Below, piece by piece: positions 1 to 8,532 of a stretch of 64,000 nt of DNA. The notes under the pieces were generated by a model. The model was given only the letters and a program-made list of their open reading frames with translations, ran no database searches and was not told the origin of the DNA. Both the position numbers and the translations under genes were made by a program. How positions within the stretch are numbered: position 1 is the first letter of the stretch; the number at the start of each line of letters is the position of its first letter. Source of the DNA: Mesorhizobium jarvisii (GTDB lineage Bacteria > Pseudomonadota > Alphaproteobacteria > Rhizobiales > Rhizobiaceae); assembly GCF_003601985.1 (NCBI RefSeq), contig NZ_QZXA01000006.1, forward strand, positions 301,001-365,000. The letters are read 5' to 3'.

Positions 1-23
1 ACAAACGCGCGACTCCACAGAAA

Positions 24-68
24 GAATGAACGTTCCATATTGACTAATGAATGGAATTAATATTCCAT
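24..68. promoter_or_regulatory. Two operator-like palindromes upstream of the first sugar operon
   Basis: A perfect dyad ATGGAAT-TAAT-ATTCCAT lies at 51-68, and a related site with GAACGTTC core followed by CAT lies at 26-38. Both share the half-site TTCCAT, so one protein could bind both. They sit more than 220 bases before the first gene, at the window edge, so they could serve this operon or a divergent gene outside the window. The rest of 69-290 shows no convincing gene. Regulator unknown. Confidence 0.4.
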
Positions 69-290
69 GTATTAACGAAACGGGAGCGTTCGGCTGCGTC
101 CAGGGAGGAGCGGCGCGTGAATGTGTCAGTGCCTGAGATGGGGATCAGGTGCGAAACACCGCTTGCATCGTCCAGATCGATGCACTATCAAAACAGCGTA
201 AATGTTTTTTATTGATAAAGTTCTGTTTGGGCCACGCCTATCCGAACGGAGCTTCCGTAACGTTCACCGGGCGACTTAGGGAGGAATCCT

Positions 291-1286
291 ATGAAATTCG
301 TGACCAGCATTCTCAACCGCCGCGCCGTCATGGCCCTGGCAGCAGCGTCGATGCTCGCCGGCGTCATGCACTCGGCGCCGGTTTCGGCGGCGGATGTGAC
401 TATTCCGATCATCGTCAAGGACACCACGTCCTTCTACTGGCAGATCGTGCTCGCTGGCGCCCGCAAGGCCGGCAAGGATCTCGGCGTCAACGTGCCGGAA
501 CTCGGCGCCCAGGCTGAAACCGACGTGAACGGCCAGATCTCCATCCTCGAGAACGCCGTCGCCGGCAACCCGGCCGCCGTCGTCATCGCGCCGACCGAAG
601 CCAAGGCGCTCGGCAAGCCGATCGACGAGGCAGCGGCCAAGGTCAAGGTCATCGGCATCGACTCCGGCGCCGACTCCAAGGCCTTCACCTCGTTCCTGAC
701 CACCGACAACGTCCAGGGCGGCCGCGTCGCCGCGGACGGTCTTGCAGCAGCCATCGGTGCGGCCAATGGCGGCAAGGTCGAAGGCAAGGTTGCCCTGATC
801 ACCGCACTGCCTGGCGCCGGCTCGCTCGAGCAGCGCGCCCAGGGCTTCAAGGAACAGCTCAAGGCCAAGTATCCCGGCCTCGAACTGATCGCCGACAAAT
901 ATGCCGACGGTCAGGCCACCACCGGCCTCAACATCGCGACCGACCTGATCACCGCCAATCCGGATCTGAAGGGCATCTTCGCCTCCAACCTGATCATGGC
1001 GCAGGGCGTCGGCCAGGCGATCGCCGAGAACAAGCTTGCCGGCAAGGTCGGCCTGATCGGCTTCGACAGCGACGAGAAGCTGATCAAGTTCCTGAATGAC
1101 GGCGTCATTTCCGGCCTCGTCGTCCAGGACCCCTACCGGATGGGCTATGACGGCATCAAGACCGCGCTCGCCGCCTCGAAGGGCGAGAAGGTCGAGGCCA
1201 ATGTCGACACCGGCGCCAACCTCGTCACCAAGGCGAATATGAAAGAACCCAAGATCGACGCGCTGCTCAACCCGAAGCTCAACTGA
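291..1286 (+). CDS. CUT2-type sugar ABC transporter, periplasmic substrate-binding protein
   Basis: 331 aa. It should capture a monosaccharide or polyol in the periplasm and deliver it to the permease encoded at 2994. The N-terminus is a classic Sec signal (RR followed by a hydrophobic stretch, cleavage expected near A33). The mature part follows the Peripla_BP_4/RbsB-like fold, with IIVKDTTSFYWQ at the start, VVIAPTEAKAL in the first lobe, GIDSGADS at the hinge and LIGFDSDEKL late in the chain. The ATG is preceded by a good ribosome site (GGGAGGA, from 279). First gene of an SBP-ATPase-permease-dehydrogenase operon. Substrate cannot be read from sequence. Confidence 0.9.
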   Translation: MKFVTSILNRRAVMALAAASMLAGVMHSAPVSAADVTIPIIVKDTTSFYWQIVLAGARKAGKDLGVNVPELGAQAETDVNGQISILENAVAGNPAAVVIAPTEAKALGKPIDEAAAKVKVIGIDSGADSKAFTSFLTTDNVQGGRVAADGLAAAIGAANGGKVEGKVALITALPGAGSLEQRAQGFKEQLKAKYPGLELIADKYADGQATTGLNIATDLITANPDLKGIFASNLIMAQGVGQAIAENKLAGKVGLIGFDSDEKLIKFLNDGVISGLVVQDPYRMGYDGIKTALAASKGEKVEANVDTGANLVTKANMKEPKIDALLNPKLN

Positions 1287-1306
1287 GCCTTAGGCGCAAC
1301 CGCACA

Positions 1307-1333
1307 GTTTCCGGGGCCTCGCGCCCCGGAAAC
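1307..1333 (+). terminator. Intercistronic stem-loop after the binding-protein gene
   Basis: Perfect 11-bp inverted repeat: GTTTCCGGGGC at 1307-1317, loop CTCGC, GCCCCGGAAAC at 1323-1333. No T-run follows, so it is more likely an mRNA-stabilising or attenuating hairpin that keeps binding-protein expression above that of the downstream transporter genes than a full terminator. Confidence 0.6.
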
Positions 1334-1443
1334 GACAGTCATATCGCTTGGAAATCCGCCAGCCTGGGCTAGGTTGCTCTGGATGGCATTTCAAAGCCTC
1401 GCCGCATGCCAAATCGTGAGGCCAATCTGGGAGGAGGATTGTC

Positions 1444-2997
1444 ATGACATCGACGGCGCAAGAGCTGCACCCCGCCCCTGTGCTCGAGCCCGGCAGGACG
1501 ATCCTCGAACTGCGTGGCCTCGAGAAGAAGTATCCGGGCACCCATGCGCTGAAGCCGGTGACGCTGGCCTTCAAGTCGGGCGAAATCCACGCCATCGTCG
1601 GCGAGAACGGTGCCGGCAAATCCACTCTGATCAAGCTTCTGACCGGCGTCATGCCGCGTACCTCCGGCGATGTCATCTGGGAAGGCAAGCCCGCGCCGCT
1701 GGCGACCCCGCATGAGGCGATGGCGCTCGGCATCAACGCCGTGCACCAGGAAGTCGTGCTTTGCCGGCATTTGACGGTTGCCGCCAACATGTTCCTCGGC
1801 GAGGAGAATTCGCGCTTCGGCATCCTGCAGCAGCGCGCCATGGTCAAGGAAGCGCAGAAGATCATCGACGATCTTGGCTTCGATCTGCCGGCGCATGTCG
1901 TGCTCGGCGACCTCACCATCGGCCAGCAGCAGCTGATCGCCGCCGCCCGCGCCACCGTGCGTGGTACCAAATTCCTGATCTTCGACGAGCCGACCGCCTA
2001 CCTCACCCGCAAGGAGGCCGACCAGCTCTTCACCCTGATCCGCCGCCTGAAGTCCGAGGGCGTGACCATCATCTACATCAGCCACCGCATGGAGGAAGTC
2101 TTCGAGCTCGCCGATCGCGTCTCCGTGCTGCGCGACGGCACGCTGGTCGGCACCAGAAACATCGCCGAGACCAACGATGCCGAACTGGTCAAGCTGATGA
2201 TCAACCGCTCGATCGAGCAGGTCTATCACAAGGAGCACTTCACGCCGGGTGCCGCGATCGTGGAAACCAGGAACCTGTCGGGCAAGGGCTTCGAAAATGT
2301 CTCGATGACGGTCCGCGCCGGCGAGATCGTCGGGCTCTACGGGCTGATCGGCGCCGGGCGCAGCGAATTCGTCACCACGCTCTACGGCCGCCATCGCAAA
2401 TCGGCCGGCCAGATCCTGTGGGAAGGCAAGCCGGTCCAGGTCAATTCGGAGCATGACGCGATCAAGCTCGGCATGGCGCTGGCGCCGGAAAGCCGCCGCG
2501 ACCAGGGCCTTTGCCTCAATTTGCCGGTCGGCCTCAATCTCAACCTGCCGATCTACAAGCGCATCTCCAAAAACATGTTGATCTCCGGCGCGCAGGAGAA
2601 GACCCAGGCCGACCGACAGATCGCCGATCTCCGCATCAAGACGCCGACACGCCACGCGCTGGCCTCCAGCCTGTCGGGCGGCAATCAGCAGAAGATCGTC
2701 ATCGGCAAATGGCTGGCGCATGGCGCCAAGCTGTTCATCTTCGACGAGCCGACAGTCGGCGTCGATGTCGGCACCAAGGCCGAGATCTACCGGCTGTTCG
2801 GCGCGCTCTTGTCGAAGGGCGCCGGCATCATCCTGATCTCGTCCTATCTGCCGGAAGTCTATGAGCTGGCCGACACGCTGCATGTGTTCCGCCGCGGCAA
2901 GCTGGTGGCGACACACGGATTCCGCACCGCCGATCACGAGGAAATTCTCACACAGGCGCTCGCCGAGAAACAAGAAAAGCTGGGAGGAAAGATATGA
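1444..2997 (+). CDS. CUT2 sugar ABC transporter, double-domain ATPase
   Basis: 517 aa, the usual RbsA/XylG length. It carries two fused nucleotide-binding domains on the cytoplasmic face of the importer. Domain 1 has Walker A GENGAGKS (residues 53-60) and Walker B FLIFDEPTAYL, but its signature is degenerate (LTIGQQQ). Domain 2 has a degenerate Walker A (GLIGAGRSE) and a canonical signature LSGGNQQK. This split of functions is normal for the family. The start is supported by GGGAGGAGG 5-14 bases upstream. The stop overlaps the permease start by four bases (ATGA), indicating translational coupling. Confidence 0.92.
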   Translation: MTSTAQELHPAPVLEPGRTILELRGLEKKYPGTHALKPVTLAFKSGEIHAIVGENGAGKSTLIKLLTGVMPRTSGDVIWEGKPAPLATPHEAMALGINAVHQEVVLCRHLTVAANMFLGEENSRFGILQQRAMVKEAQKIIDDLGFDLPAHVVLGDLTIGQQQLIAAARATVRGTKFLIFDEPTAYLTRKEADQLFTLIRRLKSEGVTIIYISHRMEEVFELADRVSVLRDGTLVGTRNIAETNDAELVKLMINRSIEQVYHKEHFTPGAAIVETRNLSGKGFENVSMTVRAGEIVGLYGLIGAGRSEFVTTLYGRHRKSAGQILWEGKPVQVNSEHDAIKLGMALAPESRRDQGLCLNLPVGLNLNLPIYKRISKNMLISGAQEKTQADRQIADLRIKTPTRHALASSLSGGNQQKIVIGKWLAHGAKLFIFDEPTVGVDVGTKAEIYRLFGALLSKGAGIILISSYLPEVYELADTLHVFRRGKLVATHGFRTADHEEILTQALAEKQEKLGGKI

Positions 2998-3962
2998 GCA
3001 CCGAGGCGATTCCTGCCGAAAAACCCAAGCGCAATTACAACGCCCTGTTCGGGCTAACGCTGCTGGCGCTGCTGGTGCTGCTCTGGGTCATCCTGTCGCT
3101 GTCGACATCGAGCTTCGCCTCGGCCAACAACATTTCGAACCTTCTACGTCAGGGTTCGATGATCGCCATCCTGGCGGTCGGCCAGACCTTCGTCATCATC
3201 ACCGGCGGCATCGATCTGTCCGTCGGTGCGGTGGTCGGCTTCGCCACCGTCATTGCGGCGATGCTGATCAATGCCGGCATACCAGTCTTCCTTGCCATCC
3301 TGATCACGCTGCTGGTCGGCGTTGCCATCGGCCTGTTCCACGGCTTCGGCATCGTCAAGATGGGCCTGCCGCCCTTCATCATCACGTTGGCGACGCTGAC
3401 CTCGCTGCGCGGCATCGGCCTTCTGATGACCAACGGCAACTCGATCTCCATCAACAATGATGCCTTCCAGGAATTCTCGCGCAACTCCTTCCTCGGCGTG
3501 CCCAATCTGTTCTGGATGGTGATCCTGGTCGGCATCCCGGCCTACATCTTCCTGCATCACAGCCGCTGGGGCCGCTATCTCTTCTCGGTCGGCTCCAACG
3601 CCGAGGCGTCGCGCCTCTCCGGCGTCAATGTCCAGCGCACCATCTACATGGCCTACACGCTGTCGGGCCTGTGCGCGGCCTTTGTCGGCGTGCTCCTGGC
3701 CTCGCGCATCGGCATCGGCAACCCGACCCAGGCCGAGGGCTGGGAACTGCAGGCGATCGCGTCCTCGGTCATCGGCGGCACTTCGCTGTTCGGCGCGGTC
3801 GGCTCGGTGCACGGCCCGCTGCTCGGCGCCTTCATTCTCGCCACCATCAACAACGGCGCCAACTTGCTCAACGTCAACGCCTTCTGGCAGCGCATCATCA
3901 CCGGCGTGCTGATCATCGTCATCGTCTATTTCGACGGTCTGCGCCGCCGCGGCGGCAAGTGA
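2994..3962 (+). CDS. CUT2 sugar ABC transporter, permease
   Basis: 322 aa inner-membrane protein of the RbsC/AraH (BPD_transp_2) family. It has a short cytoplasmic N-terminus, then about eight to ten hydrophobic segments. The characteristic motif VGQTFVIITGGIDLSVGAVVGF lies near residues 62-83, and a conserved late segment reads IASSVIGGTSLFGAVGSV. It forms the transmembrane pore with the ATPase at 1444. The ATGA overlap with that gene and the 64-base gap to the next gene support a single operon. Confidence 0.92.
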   Translation: MSTEAIPAEKPKRNYNALFGLTLLALLVLLWVILSLSTSSFASANNISNLLRQGSMIAILAVGQTFVIITGGIDLSVGAVVGFATVIAAMLINAGIPVFLAILITLLVGVAIGLFHGFGIVKMGLPPFIITLATLTSLRGIGLLMTNGNSISINNDAFQEFSRNSFLGVPNLFWMVILVGIPAYIFLHHSRWGRYLFSVGSNAEASRLSGVNVQRTIYMAYTLSGLCAAFVGVLLASRIGIGNPTQAEGWELQAIASSVIGGTSLFGAVGSVHGPLLGAFILATINNGANLLNVNAFWQRIITGVLIIVIVYFDGLRRRGGK

Positions 3963-4026
3963 CCACTGCTGAAATCGATCTCCGGCCCGGCATGAAGACG
4001 GGTCGCAAACCCAACTGGACTGAAAC

Positions 4027-5043
4027 ATGAAAGCCGTTATCTGCCGCTCGCCCGGGGAGCTCGTCCTGGAAGATCGCCCCGCGCCCGCTGCCCCCCCTGC
4101 CGGCTGGGCACTGGTCGCGGTCAGCCATGTCGGCATCTGCGGCACTGACTACCACATTTTCGAGGGCAAGCACCCGTTCCTCGCCTACCCCCGCATCATG
4201 GGCCATGAAGTCTCCGGCACCGTCATCGAGACTGGCGAGGGCGTCGACCTTGCCATTGGCGAACCGGTCGTCATCAACCCCTACCTCTCCTGCGGCAAGT
4301 GCATCGCCTGCCGGCATGGCAAGCCGAATTGCTGCGTCAAGATCGAGGTGCTCGGCGTCCATCGCGACGGCGCGATGTGCGAACGCATTCTTGTCCCGGC
4401 GCAGAATCTCTATCCGGCCAATGGCCTGTCGCTGGCCGACGCAGCCGCCGTCGAATTCCTGGCCATCGGCGCCCACGCCGTACGTCGCGCCCGCGCCGAT
4501 CCCGGCGCCCGCGCGCTGGTCATCGGCGCCGGCCCGATCGGGCTCGGCAACGCCATCTTCGCCCGGATTGCCGGGCTCAACGTGACGCTGCTCGACATGA
4601 GCAGTGAACGCCTCGCTTTCGCCGAAAACGAACTTGGTTTCAGTATCCTCGACGGCTCGCGCGGAGCGGTGCCGGACCTGGTCAAGGAAGCGACATCAGG
4701 CGAAGGCTTCGACGTGGCCTTCGACGCGACCGGCAACACCCGGTCGGTGCAGTCGGCCTTCGCCCATGTCGCGCATGGCGGCACACTGGTGCTCGTCAGC
4801 GTCGTCAAGGACGACATCGTCTTCTCCGATCCGGAATTCCACAAACGCGAAATGAAGCTGGTCGGCAGCCGCAATGCCTTGCGTGCCGATTTCGATCATG
4901 TCGCGGCCTCGATCGGCAACGGCGCCGTGCCCCTGGCCAAGCTCGTCACCCACCGCACCACGCTTGCCGATACGCCGGGCGATCTCGCCCGCTGGGCGCA
5001 CGAGAAATCCGGCCTGATCAAAGCGGTGATCGAGGTCGCATAG
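4027..5043 (+). CDS. Zinc-dependent medium-chain alcohol/polyol dehydrogenase
   Basis: 338 aa, MDR superfamily, sorbitol/threonine dehydrogenase branch. The catalytic-zinc region reads HVGICGTDYHIFEG followed by GHEVSG. The structural-zinc lobe has the spaced cysteines CGKCIACRHGKPNCC. The Rossmann fold shows VIGAGPIGLGNA, with TLLDMSSERL after it, suggesting NAD preference. It probably oxidises the sugar, polyol or sugar acid imported by the transporter directly upstream. It ends 15 bases before the convergent phnF. Exact substrate unknown. Confidence 0.85.
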   Translation: MKAVICRSPGELVLEDRPAPAAPPAGWALVAVSHVGICGTDYHIFEGKHPFLAYPRIMGHEVSGTVIETGEGVDLAIGEPVVINPYLSCGKCIACRHGKPNCCVKIEVLGVHRDGAMCERILVPAQNLYPANGLSLADAAAVEFLAIGAHAVRRARADPGARALVIGAGPIGLGNAIFARIAGLNVTLLDMSSERLAFAENELGFSILDGSRGAVPDLVKEATSGEGFDVAFDATGNTRSVQSAFAHVAHGGTLVLVSVVKDDIVFSDPEFHKREMKLVGSRNALRADFDHVAASIGNGAVPLAKLVTHRTTLADTPGDLARWAHEKSGLIKAVIEVA

Positions 5044-5058
5044 TCGGCAGAATCCGGC

Positions 5059-5808
5059 TCACAGCGCCGACAGCTTCAGTTCCACCCGTTCCGCCGGAAA
5101 GCGCGACTCCGAAAACTGGATCGGTCGGCCGTCCGGCGTGATGTTGACGGCCACCGTGACCAGCACGATGGCGCCTGGCTGAAGGTCGAGGTCGGCGAGA
5201 TCGGCCGCATCGGCATGGCGCGCCGACAGCACGGTCGACTGCCTGAGATAATCGTCTATGCCGAAGCGGGCCAGCGATGCGGTGATCGAGCCAGTCTCTG
5301 CCATCGCCTTGTCGATGCCGGCAAAGCGCCTGGCATCGAACCAGCCGGCAGCGCGTGACACAGGCCGTCCATCGGCTTCACCGCGTGTCTCCAATCTGAT
5401 CACCTCGGTCGCCCTGGCCAGTCCAAGACCCTCGGCGACACGCTGACTGGCCGGCTCGACCGATGAGGAAAGCAGCACGATGTGGCGTTCCGAGGTCTGC
5501 CCTTGCAGGCCTGTTGAAAAGCGTGTGCGCGCGCCGATCGGATAGGACAGTCGCTTGCGCGACAGCACGAAGGTGCCACGCCCCTGCTCTGCCCGCAGCA
5601 CTCCTTCCTGCACAAGTGCGGATATGGCGCTGCGCACCGTGTGACGGTTGACGCCATAACGCTCGGCCAACGCCACCTCCGGCGGCAGCGCGGCATTCTC
5701 GGCGAAATCGCCGGTGGCGATCGCCTGCAGGATCCTGTCGGCGATCTGCCGCCACAGCGAGACGCCGCTGCGCCGCTCGATACTGTCGGCTTCCTGTCGC
5801 CCGATCAT
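5059..5808 (-). CDS. phnF: GntR/HutC-family regulator of phosphonate genes
   Basis: 249 aa. The N-terminal winged helix (VSLWRQIADRILQAIATGDF, then RYGVNRHTVRSAISALVQEG and the QGRGTFV wing) is GntR type. The C-terminal UTRA ligand domain ends with PIQFSESRFPAERVEL. It is divergent from phnG across a 121-base promoter region with a palindromic operator and a PHO-box-like site, which is the usual phnF position. Likely a local repressor of the C-P lyase operon that responds to a phosphonate or pathway intermediate. Confidence 0.9.
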   Translation of the reverse strand: MIGRQEADSIERRSGVSLWRQIADRILQAIATGDFAENAALPPEVALAERYGVNRHTVRSAISALVQEGVLRAEQGRGTFVLSRKRLSYPIGARTRFSTGLQGQTSERHIVLLSSSVEPASQRVAEGLGLARATEVIRLETRGEADGRPVSRAAGWFDARRFAGIDKAMAETGSITASLARFGIDDYLRQSTVLSARHADAADLADLDLQPGAIVLVTVAVNITPDGRPIQFSESRFPAERVELKLSAL

Positions 5809-5832
5809 GAATTGCCCCCGGCCATCTATCCC

Positions 5833-5877
5833 CTGTCATCCACCCGTCATGGACTCGCGTTAGGTAATATCTATAAT
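5833..5877 (+). promoter_or_regulatory. PHO-box-like site and -10 element for the phn operon
   Basis: CTGTCAT-CCAC-CCGTCAT (5833-5850) matches the two-heptamer, 4-base-spacer PhoB site, with one mismatch in the second heptamer. TATAAT at 5872-5877 is a perfect -10. The PHO box would overlap the -35 position, as PhoB-activated promoters require. This predicts phosphate-starvation induction of phnG and downstream genes. Confidence 0.65.
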
Positions 5878-5885
5878 TTGTATAG

Positions 5886-5905
5886 TTGTCTATATCAATA
5901 GACAA
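5886..5905. promoter_or_regulatory. Palindromic operator, probable PhnF site
   Basis: Perfect dyad TTGTCTAT-ATCA-ATAGACAA located 8 bases after the -10 and 24 bases before the phnG start. Its GTCTAT/ATAGAC arms resemble the GT-N-TA-N-AC style of HutC-family sites. In this place a bound repressor would block transcription start or early elongation. Confidence 0.7.
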
Positions 5906-5929
5906 ATTTAGCAAAGAGGAATACTGCCG

Positions 5930-6391
5930 ATGCGAGGACAGGAAGCCCGCGACCAGGCCGAGCGCAAGGCCGCCATGGCGACGCTGGCGCAATCGAGTGG
6001 CGACGACATCGTCCGGCTCTGGAACGAAGCTGGCCTGCCTTCGCAGGCCGAGCTGCTGCGCGGCCCCGAGACCGGGCTCGTGACGCTGCGCGGCCGCATC
6101 GGCGGCGGCGGCGCGCCGTTTAATGTCGGCGAGGCGACCGTCACCCGCGCCACCGTCAGGCTGCCGTCCGGACAGGTCGGCCATTGCTACGCGCTTGGCC
6201 GCGACAAGCAGAAGGCGAAGCTCGCGGCAATCGCCGACGCGCTCTGGCAGGACCCTGCCCGCCGGACCGAGGTCGAGACCAGGCTGATCGGGCCTTTGAG
6301 GTCGGCGCTCGCCACTGCCCAGGAAAAACGCCGTGCCGAGACGGCGGCAACGAAGGTGGATTTCTTCACCATGGTTCGCGGAGAAGACTGA
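5930..6391 (+). CDS. phnG: C-P lyase core subunit PhnG
   Basis: 153 aa, normal PhnG length. It belongs to the PhnGHIJ core, which attaches methylphosphonate to ATP and prepares it for C-P cleavage. Recognisable stretches are RGRIGGGGAPFNVGEATVTR and GHCYALGRDKQKAK in the middle and VDFFTMVRGED at the end. The start follows AAGAGGAA with normal spacing. The TGA overlaps the phnH ATG by one base (TGATG). Confidence 0.93.
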   Translation: MRGQEARDQAERKAAMATLAQSSGDDIVRLWNEAGLPSQAELLRGPETGLVTLRGRIGGGGAPFNVGEATVTRATVRLPSGQVGHCYALGRDKQKAKLAAIADALWQDPARRTEVETRLIGPLRSALATAQEKRRAETAATKVDFFTMVRGED

Positions 6392-7002
6392 TGGATATCG
6401 CAGCGCAATCGATCGAGGGCGGCTTTGCCGATCCGGTGTTCAACGCCCAGACGGTGTTTCGCGCGGTCATGGACGCGATGGCGCGGCCGGGCAGCGTGCA
6501 GCCTTTGCCGGCCCTGGCCCGCCCGCCGGCGCCGCTCTCGGCAACTGCCGGCGCCGTGGCACTGGCGCTATGCGACAACGACACGCCGCTCTGGCTCGAC
6601 CCCGCCTTGCACGTCTCCGCCGCGATCGGTTCCTGGCTTGGCTTCCACACCGGCGCGCCGCTCGCCAACACGCCTGCCGACGCGCATTTCGCCTTTGTCG
6701 CCACGCCGGCCGAGATGATGGCGCTCGACGGCTTTGCGCAGGGAACGCAGGACTATCCCGACCGGTCGACCACCCTGATCCTGCAGGTCAGCGACCTCAC
6801 CTCAGGCACTCCGCTGCTGCTGGAAGGGCCTGGCATCGAAACCAGCGCCACGATCGCGCCGGCGCAGATGCCGCGTCATTTCATCGAGCAATGGAAGCAG
6901 AATATCCAGCGCTTTCCGCGCGGCGTCGACATCATCCTCGCCACCGCTGAAGGCATAGCCTGCCTGCCGCGCACCACGCGCATCAAGACGATGGAGGCAT
7001 AG
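6391..7002 (+). CDS. phnH: C-P lyase core subunit PhnH
   Basis: 203 aa. I chose the ATG at 6391, which overlaps the phnG stop, because MDIAAQSIEGGFADPVFNAQ is a typical PhnH N-terminus (FxDPVxxAQxxFRxxMDAMARPG). An in-frame open stretch upstream is just phnG read in another frame. PhnH is a dimeric PLP-transferase-like fold without PLP that forms part of the C-P lyase core. The next gene begins two bases after its stop region. Confidence 0.93.
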   Translation: MDIAAQSIEGGFADPVFNAQTVFRAVMDAMARPGSVQPLPALARPPAPLSATAGAVALALCDNDTPLWLDPALHVSAAIGSWLGFHTGAPLANTPADAHFAFVATPAEMMALDGFAQGTQDYPDRSTTLILQVSDLTSGTPLLLEGPGIETSATIAPAQMPRHFIEQWKQNIQRFPRGVDIILATAEGIACLPRTTRIKTMEA

Positions 7003-7003
7003 G

Positions 7004-8116
7004 ATGTATGTCGCGGTAAAAGGCGGCGAAGCCGCTATTCGTAACGCCCACAGCCTGCTCGCCGATCGCCGGCGCGGCGACCGTTCGGTGCCGGCCCTGC
7101 GCCTCGACCAGATCGTCGAGCAGCTGGCGCTCGGCGTCGACCGGGTGATGAGCGAAGGCTCGCTCTACGACCTGGAGCTCGCCGCACTCGCCATCGTCCA
7201 GGCGCGCGGCGACATGATTGAGGCGATCTTCCTGGTGCGCGCCTATCGCACCACGCTGCCCCGCTTCGGCTACAGCAACCCGATCGACACCGGCGCCATG
7301 CTGGTCGAGCGGCGCGTCTCGGCAACCTACAAGGACCTGCCCGGCGGCCAGTTGCTCGGCCCGACCTTCGACTACACGCACCGGCTGCTCGACCCCGAGC
7401 TTGCCGCTGGCGCCAACGTCGCCGCACCCTTGCGGCGCGAGACGGAAGCGCAGGCCATGCCGCGCGTCTCGGCGATCCTCGCCCGCGAAGGCCTGATCGA
7501 ACCGGATGGCGAGATGCCGCAGGACCATGTGCCCGGCGACATCACCCGCGAGCCGCTGGAATTCCCGATGGCGCGCGACATCCGCCTGCAGGCGCTGTCG
7601 CGTGGCGATGAGGGTTTTCTCCTGGCGCTCGGCTATTCAACCCAGCGCGGCTATGCCCGCAACCATCCCTTTGTCGGCGAAATCCGCATTGGCGAGGTCG
7701 AGCTGGAACTCGATGTCCCCGAACTGCCCTTCGCAGCCCCCCTCGGCACGGTGCGGGTCACCGAATGCCAGATGGTCAACCAGTTCAAGGGCTCGGCCAA
7801 GGCGCCGCCGCAGTTCACCCGCGGCTACGGCCTGGTCTTTGGCCAGAGCGAGCGTAAGGCGATGGCCATGGCGCTCTGCGACCGCGCGCTGCGCGCCTCC
7901 GAGCTTGGCGAGGACATCATCGCCGCCGCCCAGGACGAGGAATTCGTCATCTCGCATTCCGACAATGTCCAGGCGACCGGCTTCGTCGAGCATCTGAAGC
8001 TGCCGCACTATGTCGACTTCCAGGCCGAGTTGGACCTCGTGCGCCGCATGCGCGCCGAATATGAGGCCCGTAAGAACCCCGCCAAGGTCGACGAAAAGCG
8101 GGAGGCCGCGGAATGA
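7004..8116 (+). CDS. phnI: C-P lyase core subunit PhnI (nucleosidase)
   Basis: 370 aa, full length. With PhnG/H/L it transfers the phosphonate to the ribose of ATP, displacing adenine. Typical PhnI stretches are MYVAVKGGEAAI at the start, NPIDTGAMLVERRVSATYKD, FDYTHRLLDPE and FVISHSDNVQATGFVEHLKL. It overlaps fosX by four bases (ATGA), so fosX is translated as part of the operon. Confidence 0.94.
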   Translation: MYVAVKGGEAAIRNAHSLLADRRRGDRSVPALRLDQIVEQLALGVDRVMSEGSLYDLELAALAIVQARGDMIEAIFLVRAYRTTLPRFGYSNPIDTGAMLVERRVSATYKDLPGGQLLGPTFDYTHRLLDPELAAGANVAAPLRRETEAQAMPRVSAILAREGLIEPDGEMPQDHVPGDITREPLEFPMARDIRLQALSRGDEGFLLALGYSTQRGYARNHPFVGEIRIGEVELELDVPELPFAAPLGTVRVTECQMVNQFKGSAKAPPQFTRGYGLVFGQSERKAMAMALCDRALRASELGEDIIAAAQDEEFVISHSDNVQATGFVEHLKLPHYVDFQAELDLVRRMRAEYEARKNPAKVDEKREAAE

Positions 8117-8532
8117 TCGAAGGCCTGTCCCACATGACCTTCATCGTCCGCGACCTTGAGCGGATGACAAGGATACTCGAGGGCGTCTTCGACGCCCGCG
8201 AGGTCTTTGCCAGCGACGCCGCGCAGTTTTCGCTGTCGCGCGAAAAATTCTTCCTGATCGGCGACATCTGGATCGCCATCATGCAAGGCGAGAAGCTGGC
8301 CGAGCGCAGCTACAACCACATCGCCTTCAAGATCGACGACGACGATTTCGACCGCTACGCCGAGCGCGTCGGCAGACTAGGCCTCGACATGCGCCCGCCG
8401 CGCCCACGCGTCGAGGGCGAAGGCCGCTCGATCTATTTCTACGACGACGACAATCACATGTTCGAACTGCACACCGGCACGCTCACCGAGCGGCTGGCGC
8501 GCTATGCCAAAGGACTTGAGGTCGCATCATGA
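8113..8532 (+). CDS. fosX: FosX-type fosfomycin hydrolase / glyoxalase-fold protein
   Basis: 139 aa, vicinal-oxygen-chelate fold. Metal ligands H7, H69 and E118 and the catalytic base E44 all fall at the numbering known for FosX, which adds water to the epoxide of fosfomycin using Mn(II). From memory it is close to the M. loti FosX, a weak fosfomycin hydrolase considered an ancestral form of the resistance proteins. It sits between phnI and phnJ with 4-base overlaps on both sides, so its everyday job is probably tied to phosphonate breakdown. The natural substrate is unknown. Confidence 0.9.
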   Translation: MIEGLSHMTFIVRDLERMTRILEGVFDAREVFASDAAQFSLSREKFFLIGDIWIAIMQGEKLAERSYNHIAFKIDDDDFDRYAERVGRLGLDMRPPRPRVEGEGRSIYFYDDDNHMFELHTGTLTERLARYAKGLEVAS

